A stretch of DNA of 64,000 nt, from the NCBI RefSeq assembly GCF_048569485.1, contig NC_134353.1, positions 73,310,908 to 73,374,907 on the forward strand, read 5' to 3'. The notes beneath the pieces are model-generated. The model saw only the letters and a list, made by a program, of their open reading frames with translations, was not told the origin of the DNA and ran no database searches. Numbering within the stretch: position 1 is the stretch's first letter; the number at the start of each line of letters is the position of its first letter. The position numbers were made by a program, and so were the translations under genes. Of the stretch, positions 33,488-43,176 are shown one piece after another. The DNA comes from Anomaloglossus baeobatrachus (lineage: Eukaryota; Chordata; Amphibia; Anura; Aromobatidae).

Positions 33488-34608
33488 TGTACCGCCCCGC
33501 GCTCGGCTGCAGCTGAGCCGCTCGGATCCGGGCTCATGGGTGGGTGGCTCGAGCGCCTCCGGACCCGGGGTCACGTCACTCTGAAAGGGTGCTGGCGCTA
33601 CTTTGGGGGGTGGTAGGTAGGTGTACGGCCGGAGCCGTGTTTAAGTTCGTGACGCCACCCACGGGATGTGGTGAAGGTGTAGACACCACCGCTGCAGTTA
33701 CGGGACACCCGGGGGAGATGGTTATGCAGCAAGATGTTAACCCCTCCGTGGGCAGGGATGATGGCCCCGGGACCCGTTGGGGAGAGCTGGGCGGTGCAGG
33801 GCGGTGCGCGGCCGGATGGCACTGTGGTACTCACTGTTATTGACACACACAAGTCTCTGGTAAACAAAGTTGATGGTGGTCGGTGCCCGGAGCCGGCTGC
33901 GTCTGGTCCCGCACCCATTTTGGTGGTCTTTGCCTTTCTCCTGCACCGTGTAGTGTATGTGTAGTCTGCCTGCACTTCAGCGACGGGAGTCCGCTCCCCG
34001 GCTGTATGTATGTCGGGAAAGCCCGTTCACAGACGGTGGCCCGTGGGATCTCTCTGCCTGTGCGGTGGCTTTCTATCCCCCTCGGTGGGCTGTTATCTTC
34101 AGTCGGGACTTGGGTGGGAAAGGACCTATAGTCCAGACCGCAATCAGTGAATTAACTCAGTCCAGTGGATTCTGGACCTCGTTTCAGGGTTTGAGTACTC
34201 CCCTGTGTGTTTCCAGTCAATTCCTCGGGTCGGTACCAGCGGGCCACTACCCTGTTCCGGTCCACCACAGTTCCACTGACCCGTCTTCCCGGCTCCTGCA
34301 GGCTAGGCCACCGTCTGCCTCCTAGCCAAGGTGTGCGGTCTACGACCCTCCCACCTGCCAGTCTGACACAGGCCTGTACCACAGGCCTGACTTCCTTCCT
34401 CCTCAACACTACAAACCGACTGACTTTCCTCAGGCCCTCTGAACTCCTCGGTGGGCGTGCCAACCGCCTGGCTCTGCCCCCCTGGTGTGTTCATTAAGCC
34501 CTGAGTGAGGTGACTAGGGTTTATGTGGTTTGGCTGGTGTTACCTTGTGTGGGACTGGTGTTGTGTGGGGCGCTATCTGTGACTACCTGGCTAGTCCAGG
34601 GAGTCACA
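33488..34608 (-). repeat. 5' LTR of the 30-34 kb element (family 1)
   Basis: Plus-strand limits TGTACCGCC and GGGAGTCACA, 1121 bp. It is a direct copy of 30233-31375 with scattered differences. Between the pair lies the only internal region of this family in the window. Confidence 0.85.
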
Positions 34609-34677
34609 TAACGCCGCCTTCAGGCTGACACGGGGATTAGTGCAAGGGGTAGCATGACACACGGCTCACGCTCGCAG

Positions 34678-35571
34678 TGTGACACCCATGCGGATTCAGG
34701 CGCCACAGGGTACTGCTCCTCATCCGGGGTGCAGTATTCATCTCAGAGGTAGGTGCCAGGGGTAGCCATCACGAGGTATGGGACCTCTTGCTCACTAGTT
34801 CAGCAACCGGGGGGGGGCGGGGCACCTGCAGGGGAAGTTAGAAGCCATCACACATAGAATTCAGTTTGCACCAGATCGGAGCTATAGCCAGATAGACACC
34901 CAGGGCGGGGTGTCAAGAAGGCATCACGAATAGACAACAGGAAAAGGACGCAGAACAGAAAGGGCCCAGGGTCCGGAGCTGGAGGCTCGACCCAGGTTCT
35001 TAGAAAGAAGGGGGAATCCAAGGGTTCCCAGGTAGTGCAGCAGGCACCCGTGACCCATTCCACGGCCCAGGAGCTGGGCTGGAGGGAAAACCACTGGAAA
35101 GGACACACAGAGGGAAACACCGGCCTTGACCTCTCAACTATCCGGGATTGGCTGGAGCCCATCACAGCGAGACACGGTACTCCAAAGGCGGTGTGACTTC
35201 AGTGAGTAAAGAACTTGAACTGCACCCTCTGTGTCGTCCCATTATTGCCGGCGCTCCCATCATCGCGCCCCTGCACCATAGGCGACTACTACTCCCAACA
35301 TACTCCCTAGGGCCTAACTCTACCTGTGGAGAGCTGTACCATCTGAGCTGCGTTATCATCCACCCCAGAGAAGACCTCCCACAGTGGCGGCTAATACCTG
35401 GCCGCACACCACAGGTGGTGTCACAAATAACTACAACCCCCATCCTCATCATCCCCCATTTATTGACACCACCGGGGTCACGGAACTGGGACTTTCCTCT
35501 GTGACAACCTGAATCGACACCGGCCCGGTGACAAGTAACACTCCAGACCTCGTGGGCAAGTCAGCAGCACA
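34678..35571 (+). mobile_element. solo LTR (family 2), copy L
   Basis: TGTGACACCC...CAGCAGCACA, 894 bp, flanked by exact GCAG (34674-34677 and 35572-35575). It shares GGCGCCACAGGGT and GCAGTATTCATCTC with the copy at 28686. Confidence 0.8.
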
Positions 35572-35575
35572 GCAG

Positions 35576-36410
35576 GAGCCGAGTATCATGCGACTGTGGT
35601 CCGATCGTGCTGACCACACGGGCACACAGCAGGTCGACGCTTGAGTCTGCCTGTGTTGATCTCAGACACCAAAGACACCATCGGGCGGAGTGTCAGAATC
35701 TGCAATGTGAACAGAGCCTGACGCCGCCATGACAGTTGCCGAAGATGGTGCAAAACTCTGTATGACAATATCACAATACCTGTCCTTTTTTTTTCCATTT
35801 TTCTTTATGTTCTCAGCTCTCTCTTCATACATACATATCCATTTCTCTGGTATCTATGGCCGCAGGCAGTAAGACCCTTATAATGCTTCCTTTGAACTAA
35901 AAGATAATAAATCTGTATGCAATTAGCAGCTAGGCTCCCCCTTGTGGTGGCTTCAGGCAGCCAGCGATTTATGAAAAGAAGCAAGGATTTGGAGCAGAGT
36001 AACACCTCTCTAGTCCACACACAGTTTGGACACAACGGCATTAGTTATTTTTCAACTGTCCTAATATGTCCTAATTTATCTGTAGAGGGAAAATTAATAC
36101 ATTTTGATTGTCAATATACAGAATGTGTCCAATGTAAGTGAGAGCACCACAGTGACGTGGCTTCATCTGCTACTGCGATGAAATCTCAATGTTTTGCAAT
36201 GATTCCTGGACAATTTCTCAACCCTTTCTTGCTAAGAACATAGTTCATTTGGGGACTGCAAAGGTTCTTAACTCTCCTCCCACCCCACAGAAATAGGGGA
36301 GACATCACAGATAAGTTGTTAAACCTCACAACCCTGAATTTTTTCCAAAATGCATTATTTTTCCCAGAATGCATTACTTTCAAGAAGTTTCTCCATTGAT
36401 GTAAACGATG
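35576..36410. other. spacer, nothing recognised
   Basis: Contains GCAGCTAGGCTCCCCCTTGT GGTGG around 35926, which has a repeat-like look, but no boundary or gene can be supported. Confidence 0.3.
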
Positions 36411-37610
36411 TGTACCGCCCCGCGGCCTCGGCTGCGGCCCCCGAGCCGCTCGGATCCGTGCTCGTGTACTGCGGGTGGTGGCTTGAGCCTCTCACGGACC
36501 CGGGGGTCACGTCGCTCTGAAAGGGGTAGTGGTGGTGCACGCAGGGGTTTGGGTGGTGGTTTAGTAGAATGGATAAAGTTTGTAACGCCACCCACGGGTT
36601 GTGGTGATTGTATGGTGGACACCACCGCTGCCGTTGACTAGGCCTCCTGGGGATGGTGTTATGCAGCTTGGTGTTAACCCTTCCGTGGGCAGGGGGCGAT
36701 GGTCCCAGGGGCCCGCGGGAAGGTGAGGGCCGGGGTGCAGGGCGCAGGGTTGCGGTGCAGCGTGGTGCGGTGCCTGACGGCACTGGTGTACTCACTCTGA
36801 CACAAGATAACGGAGTCTCTGGTAAACCAAACGGTAGAATGGATGGGGCCCACAGCCGGCTGTGGTGTTCTCCCTGGACAGGTTGGTGATGGCTGTCGTT
36901 TCCCTGCACCAGTGTTATGTAGTTTTTGACTCCTGTGCCTGGACACCGGTAGTCCGTTCCCTGGCATGTAAGTGTCGGAGGAGCCCGTTTGCCTGCAGAC
37001 GCTGGCCCTTTGGATCTCCTTTGGTGGCACTTATCCTGGCTGGTTGGGCTGTTGCCTTCAATCGGGACTTGGGTGGGAATGAACCCCTGAGGTCCAGACC
37101 GCAATCAGTAAATTTGACTATCAGGGCGGCTTCTAGCCTAGTCGGGGTCTGAGTACCCTGCCTGGTGCTTGGTTCCAATCGGCTCCCCAGTTCGGTACCG
37201 GCGGGACACCGCCCGGCCCCGGTCCTACAGTTCCACCGACCGTACACCAACTCCTGCAGACGGCCACCACCGACTGCCGACCTCGCTGGAGGTGTCTGTG
37301 CTCCGACCCAGACACCTAAACAGTCTGTGGCAGGCCTGGTCCCAGGTCTGCCCTTCACCTTCCTTCCTCACTCCTCAGCTCCACTCCACTCCTCTGCACA
37401 GACTGCACTGTCTGACTGTGTTTTTCCCATTTCCAGGCCTGTGAACTCCTCGGTGGGCGGGGCCAACCACCTGGCTCCGCCCCACCTGGTGTGGACATCA
37501 GACCCTGGAGGGTGGCAACAAGGTTTTCTGTGTGACTGTTGTCACCTATCCGGGGAAGGGGGGTGTGCGGTGTTGTGTCTGTGACTACCTGGCTAGTCCA
37601 GGGCGTCACA
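36411..37610 (-). mobile_element. solo LTR (family 1), copy G
   Basis: TGTACCGCCCCGCGGCC...GGGCGTCACA, 1200 bp, similar to 30233 and 33488 throughout. The flanks GATG and AAAG do not match, so the target duplication is lost or this copy arose by recombination between different insertions. Confidence 0.8.
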
Positions 37611-37693
37611 AAAGAGTGGAGCATTGTAGAAGGAACACAGAAGTGACATGGTATCAAAAAATAATGTAACTCAAACTGGTAAATATGGATTAA

Positions 37694-38836
37694 AGGGAAT
37701 CTGCCAGCAGGATTTCACCCCTCAAACTATTTATATGAGCATATAGTCCAGCAATACCTTTACAAGGCCAGTCCATTACTGATAAATTAATTTTTGAACT
37801 GATATGCAAATAAGGCTAAAGAATTAATTGTAGCTCTGAAGCCTCTGTCACTCTAGCTGTCATGCGATGTTTAGTTCCAGACTCATTAGGTATCACGGCG
37901 GTGTCGGGCTCTGTTCACACTGTAGAGCCTGACAGGGAACATGATGTCTTCTCTACTTGTTCAGCCAGTGCTGGGTGTCGGCTGTTTCATGTGCTTGGCT
38001 CCTCAGTCCTGCAGGAGTTAATTCTTGCTGACCTGGTGAACTCTCCTAGGAGCTCAGGTTGCTAATTACTAATCACAGCAGTCTCCTTCCTATATAAGAT
38101 TCTGGATCCTGTGACTCAGTGCCGATAATAGCTCTGGCTTGTGCAGTGATTGTGGTTATCCAATTTTGGTGATCTGTGGTGCGCCTATCGTGCGGTGCGG
38201 AAGTTTCCCGGTTGTCCGTTTATTTCCTCCCTTTATGTTTTCCCCTGTGCACGTATTGATGTCCTTTGTTTTTGATTGCCATGTGTACAAGTCTTGTTTT
38301 TTCCCCTGTCCATGTTTAGTTGTGGGGTTTTTCCCTGTTCTTGCTCACCCCTTGGGTGGAGGGGTGGGGAGTTACATCAGGGTTTGGACAAGAGTTAGGG
38401 TCATGCTGGTGACCCAGACCTTGCTACCATCAAGTGTACCTCTGAGCTAATGGACAGCACAGAGTCCCCAGTCTGAGGGTCAGCCTAGGTGTCCCTGTCC
38501 AGTCACCCTATCCTCATGACACCAGCTCCATTGTCCACATAGCACTGCCTCCTCCCATTTCATTGACAGCCTCTACAATGTGTGAGTTCAGGAAAAGGAG
38601 CCATGAGTGAAATTAAAAGGAGGAGGTGACGCAGGGCAGGGAATAGAGCTGGAGTGACAGAGGATTGAAATCTACAAATAGCTCCTCAGCCTCATTTGCA
38701 TATCAATTGAAACTCTGATTTCTCAGTAACAGATGAACGGTCGGATCATGTAAAGGTATTGCTCGACTTGTCATTGAACGAGCTACATGCGCATATAAAT
38801 AGTTTGGGGATGAAATACTGCTGACAGATTCCATTT
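37694..38836. mobile_element. Kolobok-type MITE with long inverted arms, carrying an LTR
   Basis: TTAA (37690-37693) is followed by AGGGAATCTGCCAGCAGG. The right end is CTGCTGACAGATTCCATTTT. The inverted arms include CCCTCAAACTATTTATATG paired with CATATAAATAGTTTGGGG, and GATATGCAAATAAGGCT paired with AGCCTCATTTGCATATC. The right TTAA is degraded. The LTR 37858-38521 lies at its centre. Confidence 0.75.
37858..38521 (+). mobile_element. solo LTR (family 3), copy M
   Basis: TGTCATG...CATGACA, with perfect 7-bp inverted tips, 664 bp. It is flanked by CTAGC (37853-37857) and CCAGC (38522-38526), a 5-bp duplication with one difference. A TATATAAG box at 38091-38098 gives the plus orientation. 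In layout it resembles the LTR of the Gypsy at 45931. Confidence 0.7.
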
Positions 38837-38839
38837 TCA

Positions 38840-39281
38840 GACTTTCACGCAACAATAAAGGCAAGCGATAAAATGCTTAGAATATCTCATTCATCCAATA
38901 CTATGCTTGGAGAAAATTTGCAAGATCATTACTTTTTATCAGGCATCTGTATTCTGCAGTTCCCGAACATCCAGACATTGTTCTCGAAGCTCCAAGCTCA
39001 GCAAATAAACCACGTGGTTCCTGAAAAGAGCCATGCAATCCTGGAAATGTCTTGGTCTTTCCATAAACAGGAAAGGAAGTCATCGCTATCACATTCTTCC
39101 AATGATCCCGTGATCAGCAATGTACATAACATCAACCATAAAAACCTGTCAACAGGAGATAAAAATGAAGACTATTAACCAAGAGTTGTGCACATTATTG
39201 AGGATAGTGCGGACGCTTAACTATAGAATGACCGTATGATAACAATGAGCCACCTCACATGCGAAAAGTGATCCAGGACTT
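38840..39281. other. spacer, nothing recognised
   Basis: One 101-residue plus-strand frame (38873-39178) has no family features or splice context. I treat it as chance. Confidence 0.3.
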
Positions 39282-39519
39282 ACAGTTATGCTCAAAATTT
39301 TACAAAACCCGGCAGATTTTTTGCTTTCTTGGCCTTTTTTCAGAGAATATGTATATGAAACACATCTTTTTTTCCACTCATGGTTAGTGGTCGGGTGAAG
39401 TCATTTATTGTCAAACTACTGTGTTTTCTCTTTTTAATTCATAATGACAACCAAAAACATCCAAATCACCCTGATCAAAAATTCACATACCCCAGTTCTT
39501 AATACCGTGTATTGCCCCC

Positions 39520-39819
39520 TCAGACATCAATGACAGCTTGAAGTCTTTTGTGGTAGTTATGGATGAGGCTCTTTATTTTCTCAGATGGTAAAGCTGCCCA
39601 TTCTTCTTGGCAAAAAGCCTCCAGTTCCTGTAAATTCCTGGGCTTTCTTGAATGAATTGCGCACTTCAGTTCTCTCCAGAGTGGCTCAATGATATTCAGG
39701 TCAGGAGACTGAGATGGCCACCCCAGAACCTTCACTTTGTTCTGCTGTAACCAATGACAGGTCGACTTGGCCTTGTGTTTTGGATCATTGTCATGTTGGA
39801 ACGTCTTAGTACGTCCCAT
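39520..39819 (-). pseudogene. Tc1 transposase, C-terminal catalytic part
   Basis: A 99-residue minus frame has the second aspartate in QHDNDPKHKAK and the glutamate in SPDLNIIEPLW, 34 residues apart (DD34E). GWPSQSPDL and the ELKCAIHSRKP tail are typical of Tc1. The upstream transposase (minus strand, 39830-40500) can be followed only as short shifted pieces, so the gene is dead. It would cut and paste the flanking TIRs if intact. The LTR insertion at 40509 falls in its N-terminal half. Confidence 0.8.
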
Positions 39820-40508
39820 GCGCAGCTTTAAGGCTCATAAGTGCAAATTTTCCTCCATTATTTGCTGATAACGTGCTGCATTCATCTTTCCTTCAACTTT
39901 GACCAAGTTTCCTGTGCCTTTGTAGCTCACACATCCCCACATCATCAGCAATCCACATCCATGGTTTACAGGAGAAATGGTGTTCCTTTCATCATAGGCC
40001 TTGTTGACACCTCTCCAAATGTAATTTTTATGGTTGTGGCCAAAAAGTTCGATTTTGGTCTCATCACTCCAAATTACCTTGTTTCAGAAGTTTGGAGGCT
40101 TGTCTCTGTACTGTTGGATGTACAGTAAGCAAGATACTTTGTGGCATTTGCACAGTAATGGCTTTATTCTGGAGACTCGACCATGCAGCCCATTTTTCTT
40201 CAAGTTTCTCCTTATTGTGCATGTTGAAACAGCCACACAGCTAGTTTTCAGCGAGTTTCTGTATCTCTCAGCTGATGTTATTTGTGGTTTTTTCTTTGCA
40301 TCTCGAACAATTTTCCTGGCAGTTGTGGCTGAAATTTTTGTTGATCTACCTCATCGTGGTTTGTTTTTTACAGAACTGCTGATGCCCATTTGTTAATTAC
40401 AGTTTAAACACTACTGACTGGCATTATCAATTCCTTGGATATATTTTTTATATCCCTTTCCTGTTTTATAAAGTTCAACTATCTTTACCCATAGATCTGT
40501 TGACAATT

Positions 40509-41678
40509 TGTGACGCCATAGCAAAACCAGGTAGTCAAAAATAGTTCACATCCTCCTTGTTACCATCATAACCCACACTTAGGCATAACACACAGCCATA
40601 AAACCCTAGTCACCCCCTCATGATAACCAGGACACACCAGTGGGCAGGATCAGGCGGATGAGAATGGTCACCTAGGGGTCTTGAGGAGTTAGGGGCGGGA
40701 ACCAGACAGTTCAAGTTGGGAAGTTCAAGTTTGGAGTTCAAGTAGAGAGGAGTTTGGAGTTGAAGTGGAAGTGTGGAGAGCTTACTGAAGTGTAGTCAGG
40801 GGTAGTGGCCCCTGGACTACTTGGCTAGGTGGCAGATGGTGAGCAGAGCCACAGGCGACGGAGATCTGGTCGCGGGTGACCTAAAGTGGATTGGGGCAGG
40901 GTCGTAGCCCGCCGGTATCGACAGCGGGAATCCGGTCCGGAGGCCGTGCACAGTCGGGGTGCCTAGACCCTATGGCGAGGAAGGTTGCAAGCCCCTCTCC
41001 AATTAACCAGCCGGGGACAAGGTTCCAGACATTGTCCCAATTTACTGCCCAGATAGAGCGAAACGGAAGCCCAACGTGGGGGATAGGGTGTCCGCCAAGA
41101 ACCCACTGAAATCCCAAGGGTCAGCTTTCGCGGACCACAGCTCCCAACACAAACAGAAGCGGGAGTGGACTTCTCCGTTCCATGCGAAGTCGTCCAAAAG
41201 AGAAGGAAACACAAAGTTCAGGAGGAAGGGTTATCTGCTCATCAACCTGGGTGCGAGACCCGAATGCACCCTCCAAAGGCAGCCGGCCACTGGCAACTTG
41301 GTTTACTACTGGACTCGTGTGAAGTTATTGAACTGTGAGTACACCATTGTCCCCCGGTCCGGCGCGCAATGTCCAGCAGCCATCACTCCCGTGTTCGCCT
41401 CCCCCAGGCCCCGGGACTACACCTCCCCTACCCGTGGAGGGGATCCCATCTTGCTGCCCCGGGCACCCCATCAACAGGCAGCGGCGGTGCCAACATCCTT
41501 CACCGCAACCCACGGGTGGCGTCACAGACTACCTCTCTTGTAAATATCCCCTTTTCCGACGGTTGTGAGGATGGGCGGCCGTGCGAGCCTGGGTCCGGTC
41601 ACCACCCGAGCCGCAGCAGCGAATCCGGATCCGAGCAAGCCTCCGAGAGAGAAGCGGCAGCGGCCCCCGCCCGCAACA
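40509..41678 (+). mobile_element. solo LTR (family 1), copy H
   Basis: TGTGACGCCATAGC...CCCGCAACA, 1170 bp, with exact AATT on both sides (40505-40508 and 41679-41682). It carries CCACGGGTGGCGTCACAGAC near its 3' end. It is inserted in the Tc1 element 39284-42089, so it is younger. Confidence 0.85.
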
Positions 41679-42317
41679 AATTCTTTTGCCTTCCCCATGA
41701 CTCACAATCCAGAAACATTAGTGGCTGTATGAAAGATGTAAGAGTCTGTCTGGATCCCAGAAACTGCGCTTTTATGCACACACACTGATTACAAACAAAC
41801 AGGTCACAGGTGAGGATGTTACTGTACCTCTATTAGCCATTCAAACCCATTTGTGTCAAGTCTGTGCATGTTAACACCAGGGTATGTGAACTTTTGATCA
41901 GGGTCAATTGGATGGTTTTGGTTGTGATCATGATTTAAAAAGAAAAAACACAGTAGTTTGATAATGAATGGCTTCACTCAACCACTAACCATGAGTGGAA
42001 AAAATATTTTTGTATTATTTATATTCTCTGAAAAAAGGTCAAGAAAGCAAAAAAATCTGCCGGGGTATGTAAACTTTTGAGCACAACTGTATATATCGAT
42101 GACGTATCTTTATCAGTGATTGACCTCCACTAATTAACATCAGCATGATGGAAGTTTGACATCCGGTACCCCCACTGGTCAGCTTTTACTTCTGCCAGAT
42201 TAAAAAAGTGTACAGAGCTGGGGAACACAGATGCAACCACGAATCCTTCATTCACTTAAATAAGACCTGAGGAGCAGTAGTTGAGATTGGCCATGAAGAG
42301 TGTGTGAAAATGTGTAA

Positions 42318-42532
42318 ATTCTATTATAGAATCATTTTACTAATTCACTAGATGGACCTGTGCTGGTGTCATGCCCATGTGACCAGAAGGGGAGGAGCCT
42401 CAGCCAACATAGCTGATACCAGGAAGCAATATTATTTTTCTGTTGGCTGAGGCCCCGCCCCTTCTGGTCACATGGATATGACATCAGCACAGGTCCTTCT
42501 AGCCACTTGATAAAACGATTTTATACTAGAAT
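42318..42532. mobile_element. short foldback element
   Basis: Near-complete inverted repeat: ATTCTATTATAGAATCATTT pairs with AACGATTTTATACTAGAAT, and GGACCTGTGCTGGTGTCATG pairs with ATGACATCAGCACAGGTCC. The arms of about 100 bp flank a short loop. No target duplication was identified. Confidence 0.65.
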
Positions 42533-42578
42533 TAGCATAAATAACAGAGGGAGAATGGACAGGCAGGGGGGCGAGAAT

Positions 42579-43047
42579 TGTTCTGTCCCCACTTAAAGGC
42601 GATGGAAGGTGCGTAGTTGTGAGAGGTTGTGAGAGTCTTACCTTCGTTTTTCCTATAGGTGGGGCAGACAGGACCTTGAGCACTCCAGAGTGAAAACATG
42701 CACAAGCTGAGATGAAACAATGGTGGTTTATTTTCTCCAAAGGTTAGGACATGCAGAGTGCAGTAATCCAAGTACCTGGCATTGAAATCTTCCAGTGATG
42801 CTTGCCTCTGTAGCTACTACGTGGTCAGAAGACTTTGCTTCTAGTAGCTCCTATAAGGGATCTTGCTCTCACAAAAGCTCTGGCTGGAATGAAAATCCCA
42901 GGAAGTGATGCAAGAGGGTCATCAGACACTCCCATGGGCTGGGCAAAAGAAACAGAGGAGCTGAAAAGTCTGACCAGTAGATGGCAGCAGAGACAGGCAT
43001 GAAAAACATTAAATAACAGTTTTAACTAAGACAAATAGAACAGCACA
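42579..43047 (-). repeat. BEL/Pao 3' LTR
   Basis: TGTTCTGTCCCC...AGAACAGCACA on the plus strand, nearly identical to 55977-56445. The purine tract is adjacent at its inner edge. Confidence 0.9.
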
Positions 43048-43176
43048 CTCCCCGTCTGAAATTCACTTTGGGGATTTCACTATTGAGTCCATAATACAAC
43101 CTGAAAGGAAAGGCATGTTAAATGCAAAAACAAGCTCAATTGAGTCGAAAACAAGAAGGATGGCTCAAAGTTCAGG

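Larger units (their letters stand above)
30233..34608 (-). mobile_element. LTR element with cold-shock-like ORF, non-autonomous
   Basis: A 4.4-kb unit with two direct LTRs (33488-34608 upstream and 30233-31375 downstream in the minus sense), a primer-binding-site candidate just inside the first and a purine tract just before the second. It has an exact 4-bp TAAC duplication (30229-30232 and 34609-34612). The 2.1-kb interior has minus-strand ORFs of a Gag-like character and a cold-shock-like ORF. I see no reverse transcriptase or integrase, so it would depend on another element. Over the first 270 bp the LTRs differ at roughly 4-5% by eye, so it is moderately old. The interior appears broken in a few places. 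A Gypsy-like affiliation is inferred from the duplication length and purine tract. Confidence 0.75.
29868..34619. mobile_element. Harbinger-type MITE whose right TIR was hit by an LTR element
   Basis: The left end AGGCCGCTTTACACGCTACG follows TAA (29865-29867). The right end is split: ...ATCGTAGCGTGTAAC stops at 30232 and resumes as TAACGCCGCCT at 34609-34619, followed by TCA. Removing the LTR element and one TAAC copy restores a TIR complementary to the left end. The MITE itself is about 370 bp. Confidence 0.75.
39284..42089 (-). mobile_element. Tc1 element (DD34E), decayed, carrying an LTR
   Basis: Inverted ends CAGTTATGCTCAAAATTTTA and TAAACTTTTGAGCACAACTG lie between TA dinucleotides (39282-39283 and 42090-42091), the Tc1 target. 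Subterminal AAAATCTGCCGGGGTATGTA pairs with the left ACCCGGCAGATTTT. Without the solo LTR at 40509-41678 the element is about 1.6 kb, the usual Tc1 length. The transposase is on the minus strand and broken. Confidence 0.85.

Noticed and set aside
36411-37610. A target duplication for solo LTR G
   Set aside because: GATG and AAAG do not match, and shifting the ends by one or two bases does not help. It is reported without a duplication.
38873-39178. A 101-codon plus-strand ORF considered as a host exon
   Set aside because: No splice sites at its edges, no domain, and ordinary base composition for chance ORFs here.
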